The notes beneath the pieces were generated by a model that saw only the letters and a program-made list of their open reading frames with translations, was not told the origin of the DNA and made no database searches. From assembly GCA_016271365.2 (NCBI GenBank), contig CM057450.1:1804268967-1804332966 (forward strand): a DNA stretch of 64,000 bases, read 5' to 3'. Position 1 is the stretch's first letter. Every line of letters begins with the position of its first letter. Position numbers and translations under genes: made by a program. Shown piece after piece: positions 34,125 through 45,103 of this stretch. The DNA comes from Neoceratodus forsteri (Eukaryota; Chordata; Ceratodontiformes; Ceratodontidae).

Positions 34125-35445
34125 GGCAGGCTGGCTTACTTTGTCCAGGACTGGGAGTCTCTGACATCAGACAAATGGGTCCTGGAAGTAGTAAGTCAGG
34201 GACTGGTTCTCAGCTTCAAAAAGTTTCCAAAGATGAGAACCAGATCCTTTCCACCTGCAAATCCTTCAGAGGCACTTGCCTTAGAGGCAGAGGTCTCTTC
34301 CCTCCTAGCTCTCAGAGCTGTGGAAAGGGTTCCAACCCTACACTAGGGCAAAGGATTGTATTCCAGGTACTTCCTTACCCCAAAAAAGACAGGAGAATGG
34401 TGGCCCATCCTGGATCTCAGATACTTAAACAAGCACCTTTTAAAACCAAAATTCAAAATGGTGACTCTGGGAATTATTCTACCCTCTGTAAGGCCACGGG
34501 ACTGGCTAGTGTCTCTGGACCTCAAGGATACCTACTTCCATATTCTCATCAGAAGCTCCCATCGAAAGTACCTCAGGTTCAAGCTGCCCTCAGGCCATTA
34601 CCAGTTCAGAGCAATGCCCTTTGGCCTCACCTCTGCTCCAAGGGTATTCACAAAATGCCTGGCAGTAGTAGTTGCTTCTCTAAGAAGGCAGAAAATTGCC
34701 ATCTTCCCTTACCTGGACGACTGGCTCATAGTAGGCCAGTCCCCAGACCAAGTCAAGTTACACTTACAGATAACTCAGCAACTGCTCACTTCTTTGGGTT
34801 TCCTTCTAAATCTTCCAAAGTCAGTTCTAGAGCCTGTCCAGCTCCTCACCTTCATAGGCGCAGAGCTAGACACAGAGAAGGCCAGAGCCTTCCTTCCCCT
34901 GGACAGGGCAAGGACCCTGGTCTCTCTGGCCTCCTCATTCACCCTGCAGGTGTCTCGACCAGCAAGGCATTTTCTACAGCTCCTGGGGCACATGGCTGCT
35001 TCTACAGCAGTAGTGCAGGGAGCAAGATTTCAGATGAGGGACATTCAGTTCCATTTGAGAGCCTTTTGGCCTCAAGGGAAGGACCCTCTGACCAAACTGA
35101 TCCCAGTAACTCGAACCCTGATCCAGACCCTACAGTGGTGGCAGGATCAGAACAATCTCAGACAAGGGGTTCCCTTTGTCACTCAGTCTCACTCTTTAAT
35201 CCTTACTACAGATGCCTCCCTCTTGGGGGGGGCTCACATGGGCGACCTCACCACCCAGGGGTTGTGGTCCCCTCAGGAATCTCTGCTCCATATCAGTCTG
35301 TTGGAACTCAGAGCAGTATTTCTAGCACTTCAAGCTTTTTCCAAATCTGTTCAGAACAAAGCTGTACAGGTCAGAACAGACAACACCACCACCACAATGT
35401 GGTACATCAACAAGCAAGGAGGCACTCGGTCTATGGACTTGTGCA
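34125..35445 (+). pseudogene. DIRS copy 2 reverse transcriptase and RNase H
   Basis: The main open frame starts near 34,356, after a stop. RT blocks: YSRYFLTPKKTGEWWPILDL, SLDLKDTYFHI, FRAMPFGLTSAPRVFTK, and YLDD at 34,710-34,721. RNase H blocks: LILTTDASLLGG (first Asp), ELRAVFLALQAF (Glu) and VRTDNTTTTMWYINKQGG (third Asp). A frame change near 35,445 moves the reading to the next segment. Catalytic residues are intact. Confidence 0.85.
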
Positions 35446-35454
35446 CCCGAAGCA

Positions 35455-35991
35455 ATGAAGTTGTGGTCTCTGGCTTACTCCCTGAACACCTCCCTCACGG
35501 CAGTTCACCTCCCAGGAAAGGACAATGTCCTGGCAGATGCTCTCAGCAGGATTTCCCAGGGCCATCACGAATGGTCACTGGAGCCCCTGGTCTTGGAGGT
35601 GATATTTTCCAGATGGGGCACCCCGCAGATAGATCTTTATGCAGCCCCAGACAATCACCAACTTCACCTTTTTTGCTGCAGGCCCCCAGTGTTGGGCTCA
35701 GTCCCCCTGGATGCCTTAGTTCTCAATTGGGAAGGGAAGTTTCTCTGTGCTTTTCCTCCCTTCCCTCTCCTGTTCAAAGTGCTAATCAAAATCAGATCTC
35801 AACCCTGCAAGATGATCCTGATTGCTCCAGACTGGGCCAGACAGCCCTGGTATCCACTTCTACTGTCCTTAGCAGTCCATCTTCCCCTGTGTCTTCCGAG
35901 GAATTACAACATGTTAACCTGTGCTCAGGGGAGGGTTTGGTACCCGAACCTCAAATCTCTCAATCTCAAGGCCTGGCTCTTGAAGAGTTAG
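35455..35991 (+). pseudogene. DIRS copy 2 RNase H end and post-RNase H domain
   Basis: Continues the polymerase in a shifted frame: MKLWSLAYSLNTSLTAVHLP, then DNVLADALSR (last RNase H block), then GTPQIDLYAAPDN and ILIAPDWARQPWYPLLLSL. This is the place where DIRS polymerases carry a Dam-methyltransferase-related domain, but the catalytic motif was not verified here. It ends at a stop and overlaps the beginning of the recombinase in another frame. Confidence 0.7.
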
Positions 35992-37029
35992 AGTTTGCTG
36001 ATTTACACCTCTCCCAAGGTGTACTGGATATCCTGAAGGCTTCTAGAAAACCTTCCACCAGGGCTACTTATAATTCTAAATGGAAAAGATTTTTCATATG
36101 GTGCTCTGGGAAGCGTATTTCCCCCAGAATCTGCTGATCTGCCCACAGTCCCTAATTATATGGTTCACTTAAATAGCTTGGGACTGAGACCAGCTACACT
36201 GAAAGTGCATCCGGCAGCTGTGTCTGCTTTTATTTCAGCAGGTAAGCCCTCTTCTCTCTCAGTTCACCCTGTTTTACCCAAGTTTTTCAAGGGATTGCTT
36301 CACACCAACCCTCCATTCAGGGACCCTGCCCCTGCCTGGGACCTCAATGTTTGCATTGCTCAGCTTATGCAACTCCCTTTTGAGCCTTTATCTTCAGCAG
36401 AGCTTAAGTACTTGACTTGGAAGACTGTGTTTCTGGTAGCCATCACCTCTGCCAGACGCATAAGTGAGTTACAAGCTTTGTCAGTGGAGCCTGATTTTAT
36501 CTCCTTTCATAGAGATAAGGTGGTCCTCAGGACTAACAGGAAGTTCTTGCCTAAGGTGGTTTCAGATTTCCACCTTAATCAATCTATGTCTCTTCCAGTG
36601 TACTTCACTGACCACTCCTCCTCTGGCGAGAGGAGACTGCACAGTTTAGATGTGAAAAGAGCCCTTAGTTACTACATAGAGCATACCAAGGGTCACAGGT
36701 TTGACTCCCTCCAACTGTTCCTCACTTATGGTGAGATTGGTGAAGGGAAACCTGCCACTAAAAGATCCATTGCCAGGTGGATTGTCTCTTGTATCCAATT
36801 TTGCTATGAAAAACTGGGTAAGGTTCCTCCCTCAGGCCTGAAGGCTCCCTCTACCAGAGGTACATCTGCTTCTCTGGCTGCTGCCAGGGACATCCCTATT
36901 CTAGAGATATGTCAAGCAGCTACCTGGAAAACAGTTCACACTTTTACCAAGCATTACTCCCTGGACATCCAGGCTAGGAGTGATGCTCGGTTTGGCACAG
37001 CTGTGCTTCAGAGCCTATTTCCTAAGTAG
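35992..37029 (+). pseudogene. DIRS copy 2 tyrosine recombinase
   Basis: The N-terminal SAM-like part (GVLDILKASRKPSTRATYNS) is in the frame ending 36,137. A shift leads to 36,160-37,029 (289 residues). Catalytic blocks: AITSARRISELQAL (Arg I) near 36,442; an HxxR block that reads Pro-Ser-Thr-Arg at 36,847-36,858; and TWKTVHTFTKHYS, with the candidate Tyr at 36,955-36,957. The His-to-Pro change predicts reduced or lost activity unless this family uses another residue. Confidence 0.85.
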
Positions 37030-37067
37030 GTTCTGTCCCTCCTCCATGGAGGTACTGCTTTGTAGTC

Positions 37068-37167
37068 TGCATATGTCAGAATATAACAAGACTTCATGTT
37101 GTTTGAAGAAAAAATTACTCACCTTAGTAATGTTGTTTCTTCTAATGGAGTCTTGCTATATTCTGAC
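37068..37167. repeat. DIRS copy 2 internal complementary region
   Basis: Its first 40 bases are complementary to the left extension with part of the left repeat. The rest is complementary to the right extension. The join is at GTTTGAAGAAAA. It starts ~40 bp after the recombinase stop, as in copy 1. Confidence 0.85.
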
Positions 37168-37427
37168 TCCTCCCTGCCTGCCCCTCCCAGAACCTTTGTT
37201 TTTGGGATGTGCATGGGCAGTGCAGTGTTGGCACTTAGTAGATGCCCACCTTGTTGTTTCACCCCTTCTCTTCTTGGGGTGAGTTGGTGTTATGTTTTTC
37301 ATTTTTTGGGTCTCCTGACTTGAGTCTTTGTTTTGGGACCAAAAAATGTGTTTTATATTTGATAGCCAGTTGGCTAGTGTAGGTTTACAGCTTCCACACA
37401 GGACCTTAGTGAGTTTAGCTCATAAAG

Positions 37428-37577
37428 ATCTGACGGTTTGAGTTTGAAGAACAACAGACAGAGTCTCAACCGAGCTCTAGCTCAGCGTTCCATGCCTGGC
37501 ATGGAAAGTTTAACTCTTTCATTTCCGGGGCAGTTCGAAGGTTGGGACTCACTGCATATGTCAGAATATAGCAAGAC
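37428..37577 (-). repeat. DIRS copy 2 inverted terminal repeat, right
   Basis: This is the reverse complement of 31,936-32,085. The extension 37,578-37,616 carries AAACAACATTACTAAGGTGA and ends in a T run before TTC. Confidence 0.85.
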
Positions 37578-37619
37578 TCCATTAGAAGAAACAACATTAC
37601 TAAGGTGAGTAATTTTTTC

Positions 37620-38448
37620 TTATATTCTATATGATAATCCGGTAAGATGGTGGGAAGACACAACATTTGATATGGCTAGACTCTGTAAAGATCTTAGCAA
37701 AAAAAATAGTAATGACCAATATCTACAATATTTACAAAATAGAAGGCTATTGCAACAATTGTTATCAGTTACACACGAGACAGGACAACGCTTAGTCCTT
37801 CAGATTCAGGATATCAAACAAAAGATGTTTGACTTCCATTAGGTGAAAGCATAAATGCTGTACCATCAGCAGCAATTTAAAAGAATGGGTACTATGGAAG
37901 AAGTTTGTCCTTTCAATGCTTATGCAAAGAGGAAAGTGGCAAAAAATATGTTAGGACTAAACGATAATAAGGGAAAGGTAGGTACCACAAAATCAGAACT
38001 CCTACAAATTGTGTCTGAGTATCCAAAACAAATGTAAGCTCCCCTTACAACTGGTTTGTCAGATCTAGAAGAATTTTTAAAAGATTTAGAGATTCCTCAG
38101 GTTGATCAGAATATGCTAGATAACATGGCTAGACCAATTGAGACAAGTGAAAATTCAGGAGGTACTATTGACATTAGGGAATGGAAAATCTCCAAGCCCT
38201 GATGGGCTGCCTAATGAGATTTATAAAAAATTTGGTGGGGACTTAGCAGAAGAATTAGCTACAGTCTTTAATAGTATGCTGTCCACGGATGAGATACCTC
38301 TATACATAAACACATGGCTTCTCACCTGCATATACAAAAAGGGGGACAAAACTACTTTAAAGAACTGGCGACCAATAAGCCTGTTGAATACTGATTTTTA
38401 AAATCTTAACTAAAATATTAACAAACATGTTATTAGTAGTAGCTCAAT
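37620..38448 (+). pseudogene. Tx1-like ORF2 linker and N-terminal RT (copy B)
   Basis: It continues from 31,920. After the linker (WWEDTTFDMARLCKDL matches WWEDTKLSWKAFFQ of copy A), the RT begins at about 38,138 with NGKSPSPDGLPNEIYKKFGG and NWRPISLLNTDFKILTKILT. An L1 is inserted after VVAQ at 38,448, and the frame resumes at 45,104. Stops lie near 37,842 and 38,036. Confidence 0.75.
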
Positions 38449-38927
38449 TTTTTTTTTGTTTAACAATTTTTATTGTTTTATTATTCAATAGACACATACA
38501 CATCTCAAAAGACTGATCAGAGCCCGACCAGGCCCCATCTATAGAAGGGAGCAGGACCACAAGGGTAAACAAAACAATACACTACAGTACATACAAAACT
38601 CCATAGGTGCAAACCATAGGAATACATAGGAGCACCTAACAACACATGTTAAAATAAAAAAGAGAAACTGTTAGTACAAAAACAGCCTGGGTAATTATAC
38701 CTCAAAAACAAACAGACAGTACATGATACACTTATTAGCCGTCCGGCACGGGTAAAATAAGATGAAAAGCCGGATCATAGCCATAGCAGGTACAACATGT
38801 GTGTGCCTAGTCAGGATCCAATGACCATATCAACTATATACAAAATGGCAATCTTCACTGACTGAAGGGCAATGAAAAGGAGTAGCCTGGAGTCATGAGA
38901 AAAAGGGGGCACCACCTCCACAAAAAG

Positions 38928-39395
38928 TTAGCAACCTGAGCCAGTAGGACCGGCATGTTGAGGGGTTATTCGAGAGGGGACATTGTGGCAGAATTTAGAT
39001 TGCAGGAAAGGTGACCAGCATTTCTCAAAAGAGGATATAGAACCAGCCTCGATGCTGGAGATCCTTTCATATATGGTCCCCTGGGCTGGTGCCAATAAAA
39101 ACTCTTGAAAGGATGGCGTCGTAGAGGATTTCCAATTAATTAAAATGAGTCGTTTGGCCACCGCCCCAACAGCAGTAACCTATAGGGCCCCAGGATTAGA
39201 TTTAGGGACATTCAGTTGTGCACATCCAAGAAGCAAAAGGGGTGGATCTGGGTTAGTGCCTGGGAATATTTGCTGGCACATACTCCTAACTGAAGACCAG
39301 AAGGGATGCAGCGTAGGGCAATCCCAGAGAACATGAAACAAATGCGCCCCACCCTTACCACATCTCCAACATTTATCATTAGGCAGGAGACCCAT
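38928..39395 (-). pseudogene. L1-like ORF2: C-terminal cysteine motif
   Basis: Two frames (39,395-39,180 and 39,161-38,928) end ORF2. The first holds CWRCGKGGAHLFHVLWDC, the C-terminal Cys/His motif of L1 ORF2p, matching the motif in the other L1 (CWRRCGEEKASQIHVFLNC). A 3' UTR of ~470 bp follows to the A-rich tail at 38,457. Confidence 0.8.
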
Positions 39396-39422
39396 CTTGT
39401 GGAGCTTAGTAGGGTCCCTATA

Positions 39423-41024
39423 TTACCTATGACTGGTCTTGTTCATAATAAGAGGGTTACGCCCATCCAGACAGGCCTTATGTACTCTGAACCAGCTGTG
39501 TCTCCACTGCTGACCCGAGATTGAGACCTGAAGGTCTCTTTCCCATTGCGCTTTGACCCGCTGAATGGGATCAGCGGTAGAATCCCTGAGGGCGGAGTAG
39601 AGCAAGCTGGCCATGCCTTTGCACTTCTTCCCCCAGACATCTAATGTGTGAGGTAGGTGCTGCCCCCTTCCAACTCGTGGAGCATTATGCAAATGAGTAA
39701 TAGCATCCCTAATCTGCAGATATCTCCAGAAATGAGATTGAGGGAGACCAAATCTTTCTTTCAGTGACTCAAAAGTATCTAAGGTGATATTGTTGGGAAG
39801 CAGCAGATCCTGAACCCTAGTGATGCCTTGGGCCTCCCAGTATTTCCAGTGGATGGGAGACCTCCCTATCTGGAGGGCTGGGTTGCTCCACAAGGGCATA
39901 TATCTCCACATGGTTGGATCATGCCCCAGGATTGAGAAAGCTTGTTTCCAATACAGAAACGAAACCTGCATAGGAGGAGAGAGGACCTGGAATACTTTTT
40001 TCTTGTTATAGAGCACCGCCGCCGATGAGGTGGCCTGGGCCAGCAATGCCTCTAAATGGAGCCAAGTTGGAGAGGACAGACAGATCTTAGTGAACCATCT
40101 GATAATTTGTGAGGTAATGAAGGCCATATGATATCTTTTAAACCAGGGAAGGCCCCATCCACCCTTACTCCACTGCTGGCGATGCTTGTGTTTACTAAAC
40201 CGGGGCAGGGCCCCTTCCCATAGGAAATTCCCCACTAATGCTTCTAATTTCTGAAACCATCTTTGGGGGATAACCACAGGCAGGTGAGCTAATAGATATA
40301 GTACCCTGGGGGCAGCCATCATTTTGATGGAGTCAATTTTGCCGGCCAATGACAGCCTTAAGGCCTTCCACCTCCCCATGTCCTGTTTAAAAGACTCTAA
40401 CAACATCGTAAAATTAGCAGAGATCATTTTCCCTATATTGAAATGAAGAATAATACCCAAATATTTTATGCCATTAGGGGACCAGCGGAGGCCTCTATTT
40501 ATGAAGTCAGTCCCGGGGTCCTGGGATTCAGTGGAAGCACCTCAGTTTTGGAGTAATTGATCTTAAGTCCTGATACCTCTGCAAAGGTAGCCAGAATCTC
40601 AAGGATACTGTCAATCACTCCAGCAGAGGCCTCCATAGTAATGAGCAAGTCGTCAGCATATAAAAACGTTTTAAGGATGCTACTACCCACTCGGATCCCA
40701 GGAATGTAAGGTGATTCCCTAAGTGCAATGGCCAATGGTTCAATAGCCAATACAAAAAAGGAGAGGGGAAAGGGGGCACCCCTGCCTGGTACCTTTTTGG
40801 AGAGGGAAGGACGGGGACATAATCCCATTTGTTAAGACCGAGGCCATAGGGCAGGAGTATAGCAGTTTTACCCAAGAGATAAAACCAGGGTCAAAACCCA
40901 TTTTAGAGAGGGTGTGAAACAAAAAGGGCCACTGAACAGAATCAAATGCTTTTTCAAAGTCAATTGCTAGGGCCACGGAGTGTTTACCAACTACTGTAGT
41001 ATGTTGTACCAATGACAGCAGCAT
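39423..41024 (-). pseudogene. L1-like ORF2: RT catalytic core and C-terminal part
   Basis: The frame 41,024-40,740 has LAIDFEKAFDSVQWPFLF and GTRQGCPLSPLLF. The overlapping frame 40,828-40,499 has the intact catalytic box YADD (40,650-40,661), then SGLKINYSKTEV. After a stop, 40,460-39,423 (345 residues) continues the thumb region with LSLAGKIDSIKMMAAPRVLY. Frame changes make it nonfunctional, but the catalytic residues persist. Confidence 0.85.
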
Positions 41025-41041
41025 TCTATGATGGTCTGACC

Positions 41042-42759
41042 CTAAACGCGCCCCTGTATAAAACCTGCTTGGGAAGGGTGGATCAGATCATTCATAAGAT
41101 GCTCTAGCCTACTGGCAAGAAGCCTTGCCAGGATTTTACCGTCCGCATTAATAAGGGATATAGGCCGGTAGCTAGCTGGGAGTAAAGGATCCTTCCCCTT
41201 TTTCGGCAGCACTGTGATAGTAGCCTTCCTCAGGGATGGAGGGAGAAAACCCACCTGTAATGAATGACGGAGCATCCTAATCAGGTAAGGGGCCAGATTA
41301 ATTCCCTTTAATTTGTAAAAATCCACCGGGAGGCCATGCTTTCCTGGGGCTTTCTGAGAATTCAGGGATACAATGGCCTGCTCCACCTCTTCCTCGGTAA
41401 TAGGCGCCTCCAATAGTCTAGCATCGGTAGCTGCTAGCCAGGGAATAGGGAGTTCCCCCAGAAATTTTTGAATACTGGGGGTTGGGGAGGTGGAAACAGA
41501 ATATAGAGCCTCATAAAACTGAGCCATGATTTTATTTATCCCCTTATGAGAGTGGGTCGAGAACCCATGTATATCTTTCAGCTTATGAATAGTAAAAGAT
41601 GTCTGTTGTTGCTTAAGTCGATAAGCCAGAAGTTTACTAGCTTCCCCCCCTTCCCAGTAGGAGTGACGCAGCTGTCTGAAATTTAATTCCACCTGTCGGG
41701 TCAAGTGGGCATTCAAAGATATCCTGGTGCTATTCAGCTGAGCTGATAAGGACTGTGAAGGAGTTAAAGACTTATATTGGGCCTCCAAAGAAGCTAGCTG
41801 CTGTTCTAAAGCCCTTTGGTCAGCTTGATGCCGCTTCCACCTAGAAGAGGCGTAAGCAATAATTCTGCCCTGAATGGTGGCCTTAAAGGCCTCCCAAAGC
41901 GTTGAATCATTCACTTCCCCATTATCATTGGACTCCCAGTAATCCTGTACCACAGGCCCCAGCCAGCGAGAAAAATCAGCATCCTCAATTAACAGGGGGT
42001 CCAACCGCCATATGGGCATAGGGGTGGGGTCAGCGCCCAATTGGATCCTGAACTCTATGGGTGCATGGTCTGAGACAAAAATGGAGTGCATATCAGTGCT
42101 GGTAACCATCTCATAAAGGCCTGATGAGAGGAGCCAGAAATCAATCCTGCTAGAAGATCCGTAGACCTGGGAGTAGCAGGAGTAATCATAAACCCCTGGG
42201 TGCATAGTTCTCCAGACGTCCAGCAAAGTATGCTCTGACATTAGTGCCTGAACCACTTTGAGAACCTGTCTGTGAGGTTCAAGAATTTTGTTGCTTCTAT
42301 CCATAGCAAAGTCTAAAACTAAGTTAAAGTCCCCACCCCCCCACCATGACTACCGGAGCATTGACACCATTGAAATTGGTAAGGGCCTGGTTCAAAGTGA
42401 AAAAGAACTGAGGGCAATCTTGATTGGGGGCGTAGAGGTTAGCAAGAATCAAAGAACCCTCAGGGGTCTCTAACTCAGCCAGGAGCCATCTTCCCTCCTT
42501 ATCCTGTTTATGACGCTTCACTTTCCACCCCAGGTTTTTGTGAAGTAAAATAGAGACTCCTCTTATGTCCCTTAGCTGCGCTTATGGAGCTGCGTACAAC
42601 CCAATCCCGCTTGAGCTTCATAGCCTCACATGAGGACAGTCTTGTCTCTTGGAGAAACACCACCATAGGCTGCAACTTCTTTAAGTGGAGCAAACCTTTT
42701 TTGTGTTTAACTGGCGAATTGAGCCCCCTCACATTCCAAGAGACAAATCTAGTCCCCAT
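41042..42759 (-). pseudogene. L1-like ORF2: endonuclease and N-terminal RT
   Basis: The start MGTRFVSWNVRGLNSPVKHK at 42,759 is a canonical L1 endonuclease N-terminus. FLQETRLSS (Glu) and ANLYAPN follow. Two shifts occur before GGWGL/FNLV (catalytic Asp-Asn region, near 42,330). The frame 42,304-41,042 holds SRIDFWLLS, FVSDHAPIEF (Asp-His), then RT blocks SQKAPGKHGLPVDFYK and YRPISLINADGKILARLLA, ending SQAGFIQGRV where a shift occurs. Confidence 0.85.
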
Positions 42760-42772
42760 GCGTCCAATAAGC

Positions 42773-43568
42773 TAACATGGCTGAAGAGAGATACAGGAGG
42801 AAGCCCCACCCAAGTGCACTGTACCCAATAGACCCAGATCCCCATCCACTCCTATAGTAGCAGAAGTAGCCCTAGGATTCAGATTGCCATAAAAATACAT
42901 AAAACAGCATTGTAGAACAGTATGTTCATGGGCAACAAATGCCCTTAACAAGCAGAAAAATAACCTATTACTAACTGTCCAAAAAACACCCATACCCTGA
43001 ACCCACCCCCACACACTACCCGAACCCAAAAACAGTTCCATCACAAACCAGCAACCGCTGAGCGTATCGACCCACCAGAGGCCCAGATACCAGTGGAGGT
43101 TACTGGGGGTAGTGTAGCCAGAGACTACACTAAACAAGAGACTCTCCAAATCTGAGATCACCCACCCCAACCCCCTAGCATCAATTGAGTCCTCCTACCC
43201 ACAAGACACTGCTAGATAGAGGGGAAAAAAAATACACAAGATGCCCCCAGCTCCCCGCACAGGGGACCAGGCAGTGAGATACTCATTATTAACATTGGTT
43301 AGTCCGCACACAAGATCAGATATTCCACATATGAGGGAATGCACTCAGCAGTCTAAGTGAGGTCCTTCACAGTCCTGATCCAGAAAACCGAAGAGATACC
43401 AGATAGTGAAAAAGCCCCCTTTTTAACCAAAGTTCAGTTGGGGGAAAGAAGGGAACAAGAAAGAGATCAAGGTGGAGCAGCTTAATAGCAGACTTATACC
43501 ACCGGGGCATCCTAGGTGGCATATGCCAGTCCAAAGGAAGGGCTGCAGAGAGATGAACTGGGGGAGCT
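42773..43568 (-). other. L1-like inter-ORF region
   Basis: Non-coding by appearance. Short frames such as 43,170-42,772 are low-complexity and show no domain. It probably acts as a spacer or leader for ORF2 translation. Confidence 0.45.
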
Positions 43569-43991
43569 TCAGCCCATGGCCACCTTAACTGGGAGCACTC
43601 CTTCCATAGGTTTACAATCCTGCTGATTGTTCAGGCTTTGTGGAGTGTCCCCAGAGGGGTCTTGAACCTCTGGCTTAGAAGTGATCCTGAGACCTTTGGA
43701 CCCAGTGGCCCTAGAGGGAGGAGACCGGGAGGGAAAGGGGGAGGTAGCCAGGGAGCCTTCCGTTGGCAGATCCATCAGTGGCTGAAATTTATTGTTACTC
43801 ATATCTGGCTTATAAGAGTCCTGAGAGGCAGATGGCTCTGAGCTTCCACTGTGGCTCCTTGACCGGAGATGAGGAGTCTTATCGATGTGTAGCCCCACGT
43901 GCTTTTGTTGTCTCCTATTCCTTCGTTTACCACTACCACCCAAGGGCTTAGATGGAGATGGAGATGGGTAGTTATGGGTACACTGGGTCAA
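43569..43991 (-). CDS. Small Ser/Pro-rich basic ORF between L1 ORF1 and ORF2
   Basis: A 140-residue frame begins 17 bp after the ORF1 stop. It is rich in Ser, Pro and basic residues (KRRNRRQQKH near residue 23) with no recognised domain. It could be a third small ORF, a shifted C-terminal extension of ORF1, or chance. About 800 bp separate its end from ORF2. No homologous frame was seen in the other L1 of this window. Confidence 0.3.
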   Translation of the reverse strand: MTQCTHNYPSPSPSKPLGGSGKRRNRRQQKHVGLHIDKTPHLRSRSHSGSSEPSASQDSYKPDMSNNKFQPLMDLPTEGSLATSPFPSRSPPSRATGSKGLRITSKPEVQDPSGDTPQSLNNQQDCKPMEGVLPVKVAMG

Positions 43992-44007
43992 GCTGTGAAT
44001 CTGGGGA

Positions 44008-44848
44008 TTATGGTCCGGATCCTGTGGCGTTTACTTCCATCGGCATGGACCTATTGCGAGGAGCCAGTGAGCCAGAGGGTTCACGCAGATGGCCCCAGGA
44101 CAGTTTGGGGGCCTGATCCGAGAGGAACTGCACCGCAGCAGTGGGGTTGTCATAGATTCTGGGAGCCCCATTGTAAATGATTTTAAGTGCAGCTGGGTAT
44201 CGCAAGGAGTATTCGAGCCCCAATTCAGCACAGGCTCTGCGGGCAGCTGTGAAGGCCCGATGTCTATTAGTAATCTCCTGAGAGTAGTCAGCAAAAATCT
44301 GTATTCTATCTCCCTTCCAATGTAACTCCTTTTTGGTACGTGCCAATTTAGTAATCAACTCTTGGTCTTGAAAACGGAGGAAGCGAGCCAGGATTGTGCG
44401 CGGGCGAGCCCCCAGCCTCTGGACGAGGTGTCAGAGTTCTATGGGCCCTGTCAATTTCAATTGGAGCCTTATCAGGCCAGTCCAGCAATGCAGGCAACTC
44501 TTTTTGTAGGAAACCGATGGCGTCAGTTCCTTCACACCCCTCTGGGAAGCCCACTATCCGCAAATTATTCCGGCGACTCCGACTCTCAAAATCCTCCACC
44601 CTGCCCCAAAGTAACTGAATAAGGCACTCCTGTTCCTGGAGCCGAGTGCGTACTTTATGCCATCCATCCTCCGCTTCAGCCAATCTATGCTCAGTGATAC
44701 ACGCCCATTGAGCCAGATCAATAATATGAGTCACATTTTGCTTAGCCGTCACATCCAGTTTGTCCATTCGTTGTAAAATCTTGGAGAACATTTTGCGGAT
44801 TTCGGGCATATCACCCTGGTGCTGGTTAGTCTGAGTTACCGACTCCAT
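44008..44848 (-). pseudogene. L1-like ORF1p
   Basis: The start MESVTQTNQHQGD at 44,848 follows a 5' UTR. A helical N-terminus (coiled-coil-like) precedes RRNNLRIVGFPEGCEG, the RRM entry, then IEIDRAHRT. Near 44,390 a frameshift moves to the C-terminal domain (ITKLARTKKELHWKGDRIQI, then ADYSQEIT), ending at 44,008. ORF1p is a trimeric RNA-binding chaperone. A single shift is the only visible break. Confidence 0.8.
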
Positions 44849-45103
44849 CTAATAGAGCAGTAGGCCTTATTGTTCGAACCCCATACAGTGGAGAGAGATA
44901 ACCGCGAACCAGGTGAGCTGAAAGTGAAAAACCTCAAATCTCACCATACATGAATTACCCGGGTGTAGATACCAAACAAATCATGCTGAGTTGGGTAGAA
45001 GAACTGTGGATAAACAGGCGGATTATTAGGGGTTAGGCAGGAGCTCAGAGCTCAAGCATCCATTCGGCTCGGGTGGTAGCCACGCCCCCAGTAGTAGCTC
45101 AAT

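Larger units (their letters stand above)
31921..37619 (+). mobile_element. DIRS-like tyrosine-recombinase retrotransposon, copy 2, plus strand
   Basis: Same family as copy 1, in the opposite orientation. Inverted terminal repeats of 150 bp lie at 31,936-32,085 and 37,428-37,577. The internal complementary region is 37,068-37,167. TTC (the complement of GAA) sits at each border (31,921-31,923 and 37,617-37,619). Excision with one TTC restores the Tx1-like ORF2 frame (KSVSYILYDNP). Gag-like, RT-RNase H and recombinase genes occur in order. It is less broken than copy 1. Confidence 0.9.
38449..45089 (-). mobile_element. L1-like LINE, near full length, minus strand, inserted in Tx1-like copy B
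   Basis: 6.6 kb, with a T run (A-tail) at 38,448-38,457 and a 14-bp target duplication AGTAGTAGCTCAAT (38,435-38,448 and 45,090-45,103). Its order on the minus strand is a ~240-bp 5' UTR, ORF1 (44,848-44,008), a small Ser/Pro-rich frame, ORF2 (42,759-38,928) and a 3' UTR. Coding is only lightly damaged, with about five shifts, so it is one of the younger insertions in the window. Confidence 0.9.
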
